A stretch of 54,441 nucleotides of DNA from positions 1 to 54,441 of the forward strand of contig CALXLT010000037.1 in assembly GCA_944389275.1 (NCBI GenBank), given 5' to 3'. The notes beneath the pieces are model-generated. The model did not search any database. It worked only from the letters and a program-made list of their open reading frames with translations, and was not told where the DNA came from. This stretch comes from an uncultured Spirochaetaceae bacterium (GTDB taxonomy: Bacteria; Spirochaetota; Spirochaetia; Sphaerochaetales; Sphaerochaetaceae). Made by a program: the position numbers and the translations under genes. Every line of letters begins with the position of its first letter. The first letter of the stretch is position 1. Shown one piece after another: positions 16,735-25,010 of this stretch.

Positions 16735-18002
16735 AGATCGTTATCAAGAACATAGGCAAGGTCAGGGATGCTTCGATATGCATTGATGGCATCACCGTGA
16801 TCGGAGGGAAGAACGGGACAGGGAAAAGCACCATCAGCCGGGCATTGTTCTCCATGTTCAACACATTCCATCAATATCCCCAGAAGATAAGGCAAGAACG
16901 GATGGATTCAATATGTGATGCACTTAGGGCTCAGAACGTGATGATGAATCATCTGCTTATGGAAAGGATAGTGGATGAAAGAGACGCATATTCTGATGAT
17001 CCAGCCCCTTTAGCCGATCTTCTCTCATCCAATCCATCAATGCTTACACAAAACAGCAAATTGCCTGTTGATCTCCGGAAGATCGCGGAATCAATCCAGG
17101 GTATACTCAGGATCAGCGACGGTGAGATCCTTGAGGAGATAGCTGGGAGGATCCTGAAATCCGAATTCAATTCACAGCCACTTAACATTTATTCCGATGA
17201 GGCAGGCTCAATCACGCTCAGCATAAAGGGAAAGGATATATCAATGGATCTCAGGCCTGGCAGCCTGGCCATAACCGGCAGCGAAGAGCTTGAGAAAACA
17301 GCGATCTATATCGATGATCCATTTGTGCTCGATGCCCTTGATAAGGTCTATTTCAGCCATTCATGCAGCTGGAGCGACAATCACAGGAACATCCTTTCGG
17401 ATATGCTGCTGAATACACAGGCAAAGCAAAGCCCGATTGCCTCTATCCTATCTGACAGGAAAGCTAAGAGGATACTCAGCAAGCTTGCTACGGTCTGCAC
17501 CGGCACCATCAGCTCAAAGGAAACAGCAGCCATACCGGGAATGACTGGCCTTAAAGCAACTGAGTATTCTTATATCGAGGGCAATGCGGACAAGAAGATC
17601 ATGTTCCAGAATCTCTCATCAGGACTCAAGACATTCGTGCTGCTGAAGCTTCTGATTGAGAACGGAATACTGGAAGATAATGGCGTCATGATACTCGATG
17701 AACCTGAGATACATCTTCATCCTGAATGGCAGCTGGTGCTTGCGGAGCTCCTGGTCCTTATCCAGCAGGAATACTGCATGCATATCCTGATAAACACCCA
17801 CAGCCCATATTTCCTTGATGCCATAGATGTATATGCAGCCAAGCATGGCATAAGGGAGAAATGCCGCTTCTACCTATCATCGGACAATGGAGGATATGCC
17901 GATTTCGAGGATGTGTCAGCTAACATAGACAGGATCTATAAGCTGCTGGCAAATCCTTTCCAGACCTTGGAGAATACGAGATTCGATGACGAAGAAACTT
18001 GA
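16731..18002 (+). CDS. Stand-alone ABC/OLD-like AAA ATPase of a two-gene cassette
   Basis: This 423-residue soluble ATPase has Walker A GKNGTGKST (residues 26-34), an ABC-type signature LSSGLKT, and Walker B VMILDEPEIHLHPEW with Asp-Glu at about 323-324. It also has a switch histidine in LINTHSPYFLDAI. The DEPEIHLHP form is that of the AAA_21/OLD/RecF-like ATPases used as sensors in many phage-defence systems (PtuA, GajA and AriA are relatives in architecture). No TOPRIM nuclease domain follows, so nuclease activity must come from a partner. The next gene overlaps its end by 17 bases and carries a PD-(D/E)XK-like motif. The start is ATG at 16731 with AGAGG upstream. Its function as a defence or repair ATPase is inferred. 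Confidence 0.75.
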   Translation: MKIVIKNIGKVRDASICIDGITVIGGKNGTGKSTISRALFSMFNTFHQYPQKIRQERMDSICDALRAQNVMMNHLLMERIVDERDAYSDDPAPLADLLSSNPSMLTQNSKLPVDLRKIAESIQGILRISDGEILEEIAGRILKSEFNSQPLNIYSDEAGSITLSIKGKDISMDLRPGSLAITGSEELEKTAIYIDDPFVLDALDKVYFSHSCSWSDNHRNILSDMLLNTQAKQSPIASILSDRKAKRILSKLATVCTGTISSKETAAIPGMTGLKATEYSYIEGNADKKIMFQNLSSGLKTFVLLKLLIENGILEDNGVMILDEPEIHLHPEWQLVLAELLVLIQQEYCMHILINTHSPYFLDAIDVYAAKHGIREKCRFYLSSDNGGYADFEDVSANIDRIYKLLANPFQTLENTRFDDEET

Positions 18003-18564
18003 TGCAATAGGACTATTCCAATCCGCGCTGAGCACTTTGATGGAGACGTCATTCGACGATTCCAATAATGAATACATGTCATTGTCAGAAGCGGACGCCT
18101 TTGATTTCGATCAGGTTAAGACAACTTACCTGAATTCGCTTGGGAAACCAGAGGAATGCGCAAAATCCGTTGATGCTTTGATCGAAGATGATAGCAGCTT
18201 TGCCTTCATAGAATTCAAGAACTGCCAGATCACTGACCGCATAAGGAAAGACATCAGGCTCAAGCTAAGCGATAGCCTTCTGATCTATAATGACATCACC
18301 GGTACGGATCTATCTTATTCCAGGGCGCAGGGGGAATTCATCATCGTATACAGCGAGGCGAAGAATCCATCATCTGCCGAATACAGGGAGAAGATAGTCT
18401 CTTCCATCATGGAAAAGGCGCAGGAAGAGCTTATACGCTTCGGATTCGACAGGCACAAAGGCTCATACATGAAGGATGTTCATACCTATACGGAAAAGCA
18501 GTTTGCTGAATATATGCTGAGAAGATCCAGCAATCAGGATCAGCCATTGCCCAATATGGTATAA
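17986..18564 (+). CDS. Predicted PD-(D/E)XK-like nuclease partner of the ATPase
   Basis: This 192-residue protein is not clearly assignable by name. It contains SVDALIEDDSSFAFIEFKN, in which Asp63, Glu76 and Lys78 are spaced as in the D...ExK core of restriction-endonuclease-fold nucleases. A helical stretch rich in Lys/Arg (TDRIRKDIRLKLSDSLLIY) follows, as in such folds. It starts inside the end of the ATPase gene (17-base overlap), so the two are made together, and nothing downstream is coupled to it. The C-terminal part (about 130-192) shows no motif. The nuclease call is inference from the motif only. Confidence 0.55.
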   Translation: MTKKLDAIGLFQSALSTLMETSFDDSNNEYMSLSEADAFDFDQVKTTYLNSLGKPEECAKSVDALIEDDSSFAFIEFKNCQITDRIRKDIRLKLSDSLLIYNDITGTDLSYSRAQGEFIIVYSEAKNPSSAEYREKIVSSIMEKAQEELIRFGFDRHKGSYMKDVHTYTEKQFAEYMLRRSSNQDQPLPNMV

Positions 18565-18618
18565 TTTCCTCAATACGGCTGAGGGATATCCTGCGGCCAG
18601 ATAAGAAGGATCGTCGGC

Positions 18619-20088
18619 ATGCTGCTCATTACGATAGCAAGCGTCATTGCAGAGACCATACTTATATTCATCATCTACTCTCCCGCGAAAGCCTGGAGAA
18701 AAGCCCTGCTGTACATAGATTTCCTGATAATGCTGTCGGGATATATATGCTATGTCGTGAAGACCGGGGGATACAGGGCCTCTTTCATACCGATCCTTCT
18801 TTTCTCTGATTCGCTTAGGGATTCGATCAATGATCTCTCGATCTCATATTATTCGCTCTATTCCGTAATCCAGACAACGCGCCTAGCTTTCCCATTCCTT
18901 ATACTCCTGACAGCCCTGGAAGTGAACCACTTCCAGCCCGCCCCATCCCTTAGGACGGAAAAGATGAAGGCGCTCGCGGCATTCCCTCCTGTGATTCTTT
19001 GGGCACTGCTTCTCAGGAAGCCTTACTTCATCATATTCAAGAATATCTTCACCATGCAGAACGCAATGCAGCTTATCGTGATCATATATATGGTGTCCTA
19101 CTCTATTGCCGCCATCGCTCTGATGGCATACAGGATCAGCAACACATATCTCAGCTGGTATAGGAAACAGCATACATATTCGCTTATATCGATGATCTCT
19201 CTGCTCTGCATCTACTTCATCTTCTCAATCATGGATCCGATCCTCCTTATCCAGGATTACAGCACGATAATAGCAGGACCTTATTCATACTTCATAAACT
19301 ACAAGATCGGCATGATAGCGCTTATCGGGATATCGATGCTGATAATGCTGTCAGCGACAGCGAACATAATTGCGATATACAAGGACGCTAAGATAGAGCT
19401 AAGCAGGACAAGCCAGGAGATGACGATCTCCCGCACGATGAAGGAAACGGAGATGCTCACGAGAGGCCTGCTCCATAGCCTCAAGAACAGGCTCCTTATA
19501 GAAAAGGTAATCGCGTTGGAGCTGCAGGACATGCTCAGCGAAGGACTGGACAGCGATGATATACGGAAAGCCGTGAGCATGCTTATTGAAGAGCAGGACA
19601 AGACAGCCGAGCATATGGACAGGGTACATAGGACACTCAAGGATATAGAGACTCATCTCCGTCTGGAGCGTACACAGCCCCTTTTCAATGATATAAAGGA
19701 AAGCTGCAGCAGGAAATACAATGGCCATGATATCTCCTTCAGCATAGAAAGCGGCGCCATACTTGCGGACAGGGAGCTTCTGAAGGAGGCAATCATGAAT
19801 ATGATAGACAACTCTGTTGATTCCGGAGCGGACAGGATATCGATAAGCGAGAAATTCACGAAATCCGAATGCATCATAGAGATCGCTGACAATGGATGCG
19901 GCATAGACCGGAACATGCGCAAGCGGATATTCCTTCCTTTCGCCACTACGAAGAACATGCAGGACAACTGGGGCTTCGGGCTCTGCTTTGCCCGCCAGAT
20001 AGTGAAGAAGCATCTCGGAGATATACAGTTCCATTCAGAGGAAGGGCATGGAACAACCTTCTATATCCTCCTTCCAAAGCTATACTGA
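18619..20088 (+). CDS. Multi-pass membrane sensor histidine kinase
   Basis: This 489-residue protein has about seven hydrophobic segments in residues 1-250. A short cytoplasmic linker follows, then an H-box GLLHSLKNRLL with His286 as the likely phosphorylated residue. The C-terminal ATPase has an N-box NMIDNSVDS (about 394-402), ADNGCGIDR (G1), FLPFATTK (F) and WGFGLCFARQIVKKH (G2). The LHSLKNRL form of the H-box is that of kinases pairing with NarL/LytR-type regulators. The next gene begins 9 bases later and encodes such a regulator. Its position ahead of the epimerase and importer genes suggests it senses a sugar-like nutrient taken up by that importer. Confidence 0.85.
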   Translation: MLLITIASVIAETILIFIIYSPAKAWRKALLYIDFLIMLSGYICYVVKTGGYRASFIPILLFSDSLRDSINDLSISYYSLYSVIQTTRLAFPFLILLTALEVNHFQPAPSLRTEKMKALAAFPPVILWALLLRKPYFIIFKNIFTMQNAMQLIVIIYMVSYSIAAIALMAYRISNTYLSWYRKQHTYSLISMISLLCIYFIFSIMDPILLIQDYSTIIAGPYSYFINYKIGMIALIGISMLIMLSATANIIAIYKDAKIELSRTSQEMTISRTMKETEMLTRGLLHSLKNRLLIEKVIALELQDMLSEGLDSDDIRKAVSMLIEEQDKTAEHMDRVHRTLKDIETHLRLERTQPLFNDIKESCSRKYNGHDISFSIESGAILADRELLKEAIMNMIDNSVDSGADRISISEKFTKSECIIEIADNGCGIDRNMRKRIFLPFATTKNMQDNWGFGLCFARQIVKKHLGDIQFHSEEGHGTTFYILLPKLY

Positions 20089-20097
20089 GGATGCCCC

Positions 20098-20787
20098 ATG
20101 ATACGTGTGATAATAGCAGAGGATCTTGAGATCCTGAGGAAAAGGCTGATAAAGAGCATGGACAGCACCGGGGATATCAAGGTTGTCGGAGAGTCTTCAA
20201 CTGGCAAGGGCATCATTGAGATAGCAAAGCAGACCCCATTTGACATAGCCGTGCTTGATATAGAGATGGAGAGTGCGGAAGCCGGGCTGGACGCAGCAAA
20301 GGCAATACTCGAGGAGCGACCTGACGCAAAGATAATCATCCTCACTCTCCATGATAGCGATGAGATGGTTTTCTCAGCCATTGAGAAGGGAGCCGTTGAT
20401 TACGTCATAAAATCCGGGGATACCGAAGAAGTCATACAGCATATCAGGAATGCATACAGCGGAAAGCGTGCAATGGACTGGAAGATCCAGGATAAGCTAC
20501 AGAAGGAATTCCGGCGGCTGAGGAAAAGCGAGAACGATCTCCTGTTCTTCATCCGGCATATCGCAGTCCTTACGCCGGCGGAGAAGGCTCTGCTGAAGCT
20601 TCTTGTCGATGGTTATTCCATAAGGGAGATATCACGGCTGAGATTCGTCGAGGTATCGACGGTAAAGACCCAGATTTCCCATATACTCAAGAAACTCAAT
20701 GCGAAACGAACACGTGAAATCGTGGTGCAGATAAAGGAAATGAAGCTGGAGGAACTGCTCTCGGATTCCGAAAAGTATGATGGATAA
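20098..20787 (+). CDS. NarL/FixJ-type response regulator
   Basis: This 229-residue regulator has a receiver domain with acidic pocket Glu8-Asp9, phosphoacceptor Asp54 (IAVLDIEM) and a conserved lysine in DYVIKSG. A linker helix region follows, then a LuxR-type helix-turn-helix near residues 160-215 (LTPAEKALLKLLVDGYS, IREISRL, VSTVKTQISHILKKLNAK). It directly follows the histidine kinase and precedes the epimerase gene by 55 bases. It probably activates the downstream epimerase-importer genes; the hairpin in that gap is an alternative control point. Confidence 0.9.
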   Translation: MIRVIIAEDLEILRKRLIKSMDSTGDIKVVGESSTGKGIIEIAKQTPFDIAVLDIEMESAEAGLDAAKAILEERPDAKIIILTLHDSDEMVFSAIEKGAVDYVIKSGDTEEVIQHIRNAYSGKRAMDWKIQDKLQKEFRRLRKSENDLLFFIRHIAVLTPAEKALLKLLVDGYSIREISRLRFVEVSTVKTQISHILKKLNAKRTREIVVQIKEMKLEELLSDSEKYDG

Positions 20788-20805
20788 TCATACTATGCAA
20801 CTCAG

Positions 20806-20844
20806 ATTCCAGCCCTGAGAATCTTAGGAAAGGAGGGCTGGAAT
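20806..20844 (+). promoter_or_regulatory. 11-bp perfect inverted repeat covering the epimerase start codon
   Basis: ATTCCAGCCCT (20806-20816) pairs perfectly with AGGGCTGGAAT (20834-20844) across a 17-base loop. The right arm contains the last bases of the Shine-Dalgarno sequence (AGGAGG at 20831-20836) and the first two bases of the ATG at 20843. In mRNA this would be a strong hairpin that hides the start codon. It could be a translational switch, a binding site for an RNA-binding protein, or, as DNA, an operator. No T-run follows, so it is not a terminator. Confidence 0.6.
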
Positions 20845-22039
20845 GGAAAAAGGAGAAGAGGCAAAGCTCGTTCAGCTCTTTGATGCAGAGCTTAGATCGA
20901 TAATGGAGATATGGTCCGAGGAATTCGCCGATCGGCAATGCGGAGGATATCTTACATGCAGAAACAGGGATTTCTCCCTTTATGATGATAAGAAAGGAGC
21001 ATGGGGCCAGGCTCGGCATATATTCACCTATTCGGCCATGGCTGAATACAGCCCAGCAGAAAAGGATAGATGGCTAAGCCTCGCGAAGACAGGCATCGAT
21101 TTCGTCTTCGGCAAGATGATGGCTGACGGTTTCCGCATAAACTATCTCACGGACAGGGAAGGCAACAGGCTGGAAGGCCCTATCTCGGTATTCTCCGATG
21201 CATTTGCCATACTGGGCCTTGCGAAATACATCTCAGTATCCGGCGATAGGTCATATGAAACCCTTCTGGATGATATGTTCAGGACTTATTCAGATAACAT
21301 CAGGAATCCTGAATTCAAGGATATAGCCCCGAATGCATACAGCAGAGGCATCCTCCATCATGCCCTATTCATGATATCCGTAAACGTAGCCTGCGAGGTT
21401 GCGGGCGCAATAGGGCTTGTCAAGGCAAGAGACCTTCTTGAATATGCCCTCGATACAGTACTCAGCAGGATGAAGGATCAGGAGTATGGATGCATCCTTG
21501 AAAAGAAGAAGAGCAATGGAGATCGTATAGATTCACAGGATGCGCTCTTTCTAAATGTCGGGCATGTCTTCGAATCGATGTGGTTCGCCATTGATGCAGC
21601 AAGGCTTCTTGGCCGCAAAGAGCTTATTCCTGAAATCATCAGCATCTCCGAAAATACATTCAGGCTTGGCACAGATGATGGCTTGATCGTATTCTCCAGG
21701 CTTCTGGACCACAACGATAAGTCCAGATATTCCACATGGAAGTACGAGATAGCCTTTGACGGGAATGACAAAGTCTCCTGGTCATATGCCGAAGCGATGG
21801 TATTGTTCCTATATCTCTACAAAATAACGAAAGACGAACAATGGGAAATACGGTTCCGCGATCATCTTGATTATGTGGAGAAGCATTTCATAGACCGCAA
21901 GTATGGGGATTGGTTCCATGCCCTGAATAATGACGGCAGCGTGAAGGTGGATATGAAAGGATCCACAGTGAAGGACGCGTATCACATTCCTAGGGCATAT
22001 ATGAAGATGATTTCGATACTTAAGGAGGAGAGCCTATGA
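20843..22039 (+). CDS. AGE-family (N-acylglucosamine 2-epimerase) sugar epimerase/isomerase
   Basis: This 398-residue alpha/alpha-barrel protein carries the family blocks CGGYLTCRNRDF (about residues 33-44), WGQARHIFTYSAMAEYS, HVFESMWFAIDA and KDAYHIPRAYMKM, with the catalytic histidines of the AGE fold. The family includes N-acetylglucosamine 2-epimerase, cellobiose epimerase, mannose isomerase and the sulfoquinovose isomerase YihS. Sequence alone does not tell which. Its end overlaps the importer permease gene by 4 bases, so enzyme and importer form one operon. Pairing with a sulfonate/nitrate-type importer rather than a sugar importer is unusual and hints at an anionic or sulfonated sugar. 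Confidence 0.82.
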   Translation: MEKGEEAKLVQLFDAELRSIMEIWSEEFADRQCGGYLTCRNRDFSLYDDKKGAWGQARHIFTYSAMAEYSPAEKDRWLSLAKTGIDFVFGKMMADGFRINYLTDREGNRLEGPISVFSDAFAILGLAKYISVSGDRSYETLLDDMFRTYSDNIRNPEFKDIAPNAYSRGILHHALFMISVNVACEVAGAIGLVKARDLLEYALDTVLSRMKDQEYGCILEKKKSNGDRIDSQDALFLNVGHVFESMWFAIDAARLLGRKELIPEIISISENTFRLGTDDGLIVFSRLLDHNDKSRYSTWKYEIAFDGNDKVSWSYAEAMVLFLYLYKITKDEQWEIRFRDHLDYVEKHFIDRKYGDWFHALNNDGSVKVDMKGSTVKDAYHIPRAYMKMISILKEESL

Positions 22040-22830
22040 TAAGGAAGAAAGGAAAGATCGAGACCTTTGTAGACAAAGTGCCGCACTGGGCGCTCCTCAT
22101 CAACTCGATAGTGCTCTTCATAATACTCTGGAAGCTCATATCTATGACGGAACGAGGCGGATTCGTATTCGCTGCTCCGGAGGTTATCCTGAAGACGCTT
22201 ATCGACTCAGCGAAAAGCTTTCCATTCTGGAAACATCTCGGAATAAGCCTTTTCCGTGTAATCAGCGGTTTCCTGCTGGCCTTCGTCGCAGCAGTGCCGG
22301 TAGCTTTCCTAATGGGCTGGTATAAGAGCATAAGGAGCGTGTTCGAGCCTTGGGTCCAGTTCATACGATGTATCCCGCCGATTGCCTATCTTCCACTCGT
22401 CATAGTGGCAGTAGGAGTCGGTGAAAGCTCGAAGATAACAGTCATATTCATCGGATCGTTCCTGATAATGCTTGTGACGATCTACCAGGGAGTTCTGAAC
22501 GTTGATGAGACACTGATAAAAGCCGCGAAGGTGCTGGGAGCGAGTGACCGGGAGATATTCTTCACTGTGATAGTCCCAGCCTCCCTCCCCTTCATAATGA
22601 CTGCGCTCAGGCTTGGCCTCGCGACAGCCCTTACCAGCCTTGTAGCGGCAGAGATGACGGGAGCATCAGATGGACTGGGAGTGATGATCCAGACGGCGAG
22701 CCAGTATTTCCAGATGAAGACCGTGCTGATGGGCATCCTGATAATAGGAGCCGTTGGCATGATTCTGGAGAAGGTCGTGAAGCTTATTGAGAGGAAGCTC
22801 ACAAGCTGGCAGGAAAAGATGGAGATCTGA
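22036..22830 (+). CDS. SsuC/TauC-type ABC importer permease
   Basis: This 264-residue inner-membrane permease has about six helices. The coupling-loop region AAKVLGASDREIFFTVIVPA (about 157-176) is the EAA-like motif of the nitrate/sulfonate/taurine importer family, and VQFIRCIPPIAYLPLVIVAV is typical of SsuC/TauC. It overlaps the epimerase gene by 4 bases and is followed one base later by the ATPase gene. It probably works as a homodimer. The substrate is not determined by the sequence. Confidence 0.88.
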   Translation: MIRKKGKIETFVDKVPHWALLINSIVLFIILWKLISMTERGGFVFAAPEVILKTLIDSAKSFPFWKHLGISLFRVISGFLLAFVAAVPVAFLMGWYKSIRSVFEPWVQFIRCIPPIAYLPLVIVAVGVGESSKITVIFIGSFLIMLVTIYQGVLNVDETLIKAAKVLGASDREIFFTVIVPASLPFIMTALRLGLATALTSLVAAEMTGASDGLGVMIQTASQYFQMKTVLMGILIIGAVGMILEKVVKLIERKLTSWQEKMEI

Positions 22831-22831
22831 G

Positions 22832-23641
22832 ATGGATAACATAGTCGAGATAAGGAATCTGACAAAGATCTACACAGGAAGAAAGGGAGAGACGATTGCC
22901 CTCAACGGTGTCGATCTTGATATAGCAAGGAATGAATTCGTTACCATAGTAGGACCTTCCGGATGCGGGAAATCAACACTTCTGAATATACTTTCCGGGC
23001 TTTTGGAACCGACATCAGGCACAGTCCTCTGCAACGGAAAGCCTATAGAAGGCACAAGCGCAGATAGAGGCGTGGTCTTCCAGCAATATGCTCTCTTTCC
23101 TTGGCTGACAGTCCGGAAGAATATCGAATACGGATTAAGGCGCAAGAAGATCGAAGATAGCAGCAGGAAAGGCTGGCATCGGATGAGCGAGGAAGATATA
23201 AGAGCAACCTCCGCAAAGTATATGGAGATGGTCCAGCTGCAGGATTTCGCGGAATCGTATCCAAAGGAGCTCTCAGGAGGAATGAAGCAGCGCGTTGCCC
23301 TGGCAAGGGCCTATGCTGCGAATCCGGAGCTTCTGCTGCTTGATGAGCCATTCGGAGCGCTTGATGCCCAGACCAGGACGCAGCTGCAGCAGGATCTTCT
23401 GGAGATATGGGAGAAGGAGAAGAAGACATGTCTCTTCATCACGCACGATATCGAGGAAGCGATAATCCTGGGCCAGCGCGTGATCATCATGTCCGCTAGG
23501 CCCGGGCGCATCAAGGAAATCGTGGATATAGACATACCATACCCTAGGGATCAGAGAACAAAGATGTCTGAACGGTTCAATGAGATAAAGAACAGGATCT
23601 GGTCACAGGTATACGAGGAATACCTGGAGGACAGGAAATAA
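22832..23641 (+). CDS. SsuB/TauB-type ABC importer ATPase
   Basis: This protein of about 269 residues has Walker A GPSGCGKST (about residues 40-48), VVFQQYALFPWLTVRKNIEYG, signature LSGGMKQRVALARAYA, Walker B LLLLDEPFGALD and switch FITHDIEEAI. It closely follows the SsuB/NrtD/TauB pattern. The ATG at 22832 is chosen because it is one base after the permease stop and gives MDNIVEIRNLTKIY. A longer in-frame opening to 22787 would add residues inside the permease gene. Confidence 0.92.
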   Translation: MDNIVEIRNLTKIYTGRKGETIALNGVDLDIARNEFVTIVGPSGCGKSTLLNILSGLLEPTSGTVLCNGKPIEGTSADRGVVFQQYALFPWLTVRKNIEYGLRRKKIEDSSRKGWHRMSEEDIRATSAKYMEMVQLQDFAESYPKELSGGMKQRVALARAYAANPELLLLDEPFGALDAQTRTQLQQDLLEIWEKEKKTCLFITHDIEEAIILGQRVIIMSARPGRIKEIVDIDIPYPRDQRTKMSERFNEIKNRIWSQVYEEYLEDRK

Positions 23642-23656
23642 AAGGAGGAAAGACAT

Positions 23657-24679
23657 ATGAAGAAGGCAACCATCGCAATCCTTTGCCTTGTATTGGCTAT
23701 CGCATCAGGATTCGCATCAGGAAGCAATGAAAACAAGGACGGAAGCGGGCTTATCGACGTCAAGCTTGGCTATATGCCTAATCTGATCAGTGCTTCTCTA
23801 GCCGCAATCGGAGATGCTGAGGGATACTTTGAGGAATATGGGCTGGATGCAGAGCTCGTGAAATTCACATCAGGACCACCGGAGTTTGCAGCAATGGCAG
23901 CAGGAGACCTTGATGCAGGCATCATCGGACATGGTGCGCATCTGCTCGCAATCCAGGGCCAGGCAGAGATCTTCTACTTCGAATGCCTCGGCAATTCAGA
24001 CAAGGTCATGACACGGACAGATACAGGCATCAAGACAGCTGCAGATCTCAAGGGAAAGACCATCGCAGCAGTGCTTGGAACATCGTCAGAGGCTCTTCTG
24101 AACCTTACTCTGCAGTCAGCTGGCCTTACCCAGTCTGACGTCAAGATCGTAAGCATGGATCAGAATGGAGCTGCGACAGCGCTTATTGCAGGGCAGGTTG
24201 ATGCTGCTGCGATCTGGTCACCGCTTACAGTCACTGTTTCCGACACGCTTGGCGATAAGGCCGTTGTTGTATCATCAATTGGCGATTTCGCGGACAAGGC
24301 TCCATCTCCAGGAAGCTGGATAACATCAGCGAAGATGATCAAAGAGCATCCAGAGGTAATAGAGGCGCTGACGAAGGCATTCCTCAAGGCAAGCAACTTC
24401 CGCGCAGCCAATATCGAGAAGACAGCGGAATACGTAGCTCGCCTTATCGGGACGGATACATCGGAAGTCATGAAGGAAGTCCAGACCGCTAAATGGTTTA
24501 CGGCTGACGAGATCTATGAGTTCGTAACCAACGGATCTGTCGATGAATGGTACTCGGCTGAACAGCAGATGTTCATAGATGCTGGACAGCTTGCAGAGAA
24601 AGTCCCGAATGAGACCTATTTCGACAAGAGCTTCATAATCGAGTGTTATGAGGAGATGAAGGCAAACGGAGAACTCTGA
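23657..24679 (+). CDS. SsuA/NMT1-type periplasmic substrate-binding protein
   Basis: This 340-residue exported protein has a signal peptide ending near SGFASG with no lipobox cysteine. The domain starts IDVKLGYMPNLISASLAAIG and includes AAGDLDAGIIGHGAH, TAADLKGKTIAAVLGTSSE and AALIAGQVDAAAIWSP. This is the standard layout of the sulfonate/nitrate/taurine and thiamine-precursor binders (NMT1/PF09084-like). It has an AGGAGG ribosome binding site and is the last gene of the operon, followed by a terminator. Residues that fix the ligand cannot be read off. Confidence 0.88.
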   Translation: MKKATIAILCLVLAIASGFASGSNENKDGSGLIDVKLGYMPNLISASLAAIGDAEGYFEEYGLDAELVKFTSGPPEFAAMAAGDLDAGIIGHGAHLLAIQGQAEIFYFECLGNSDKVMTRTDTGIKTAADLKGKTIAAVLGTSSEALLNLTLQSAGLTQSDVKIVSMDQNGAATALIAGQVDAAAIWSPLTVTVSDTLGDKAVVVSSIGDFADKAPSPGSWITSAKMIKEHPEVIEALTKAFLKASNFRAANIEKTAEYVARLIGTDTSEVMKEVQTAKWFTADEIYEFVTNGSVDEWYSAEQQMFIDAGQLAEKVPNETYFDKSFIIECYEEMKANGEL

Positions 24680-24697
24680 TTTCACCTTTTGCCCCCC

Positions 24698-24739
24698 AAG
24701 GCCTTGCCTACTATAAGAACGGTGGCAAGGCCTTTGTTT
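24698..24739 (+). terminator. Rho-independent terminator of the epimerase-importer operon
   Basis: AAGGCCTTGCC (24698-24708) pairs perfectly with GGCAAGGCCTT (24724-24734), and the downstream bases TTTGTTTA supply a T-rich tail. The 15-base loop is long but the 11-bp stem is strong. It lies 19 bases after the binding-protein stop. Confidence 0.85.
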
Positions 24740-24815
24740 ATGACATACCTTCATATTTGTTCTAGAGGGAATCGCGTAGGGCCTCACGCTTTCCCTTCAG
24801 CGGAGACAAGTCGAA

Positions 24816-24844
24816 TTGACTACAGGAAGATTCATTGCAATAAT
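24816..24844 (+). promoter_or_regulatory. Predicted promoter of an antisense (antitoxin) RNA
   Basis: TTGACT (24816-24821), 17 bases, AATAAT (24839-24844): each hexamer matches the sigma70 consensus at five of six positions. No ORF of note follows, so the expected product is an untranslated RNA starting near 24851 that runs towards, and antisense to, the 3' end of the small toxin gene on the other strand. Confidence 0.55.
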
Positions 24845-24850
24845 ACAGAT

Positions 24851-24945
24851 ATAAGGGTGCCGCAGATAAACGGTGTATCCCTGAAAGTCTAAACGATCAA
24901 CAGACCGCTAAGAGCTTTTGCAAGAGGGCTTAGCGGTTGTTGTGT
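24851..24945 (+). ncRNA. Candidate type I antitoxin RNA
   Basis: The transcript predicted from the promoter at 24816-24844 would be about 95 bases and end after the hairpin ACCGCTAAG/CTTAGCGGT (24904-24912 and 24929-24937), which is followed by TGTTGTGTCTTAT. It would be complementary to the last codons and 3' untranslated region of the holin-like peptide gene. Convergent overlap with the toxin 3' end is the layout of TxpA/RatA-like and BsrG/SR4-like pairs. This is inferred from promoter, hairpin and position; no RNA evidence is available. Confidence 0.4.
24904..24937. terminator. Shared hairpin between toxin and antisense RNA
   Basis: A perfect 9-bp inverted repeat, ACCGCTAAG (24904-24912) and CTTAGCGGT (24929-24937), with a 16-base loop. 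It contains the stop codon of the minus-strand peptide gene. On the plus strand it is followed by a moderately T-rich stretch (TGTTGTGTCTTAT). On the minus strand the tail is weaker. It could end both transcripts and also be the point where the two RNAs first pair. Confidence 0.5.
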
Positions 24946-25010
24946 CTTATAAGGGTCAGAACCAAAGTCACGCTTGAAAGGACAATCATGACAATCTCAT
25001 ATGCGCTCAT
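24930..25010 (-). CDS. Holin-like type I toxin peptide (26 aa)
   Basis: ATG at 25010 has a very strong ribosome binding site (GAGAAGGAGG, about 7 bases upstream). The 26-residue peptide begins MSAYEIVMIVLSSVTLVLT and ends in a short basic tail with RHNNR. One hydrophobic membrane-spanning stretch preceded by a few polar residues and followed by charge matches the Hol_Tox/TxpA-like small toxins annotated as putative holin-like toxins, which open with very similar residues. The gene has its own structured leader and an antisense RNA candidate. The peptide would insert into the inner membrane. It is too short for routine gene calling. Confidence 0.65.
   Translation of the reverse strand: MSAYEIVMIVLSSVTLVLTLIRHNNR

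Noticed and set aside
24740..24815. Search for a gene or second terminator after the importer operon
   Set aside because: No frame with a ribosome binding site and no clear hairpin was found between the operon terminator and the antisense RNA promoter.
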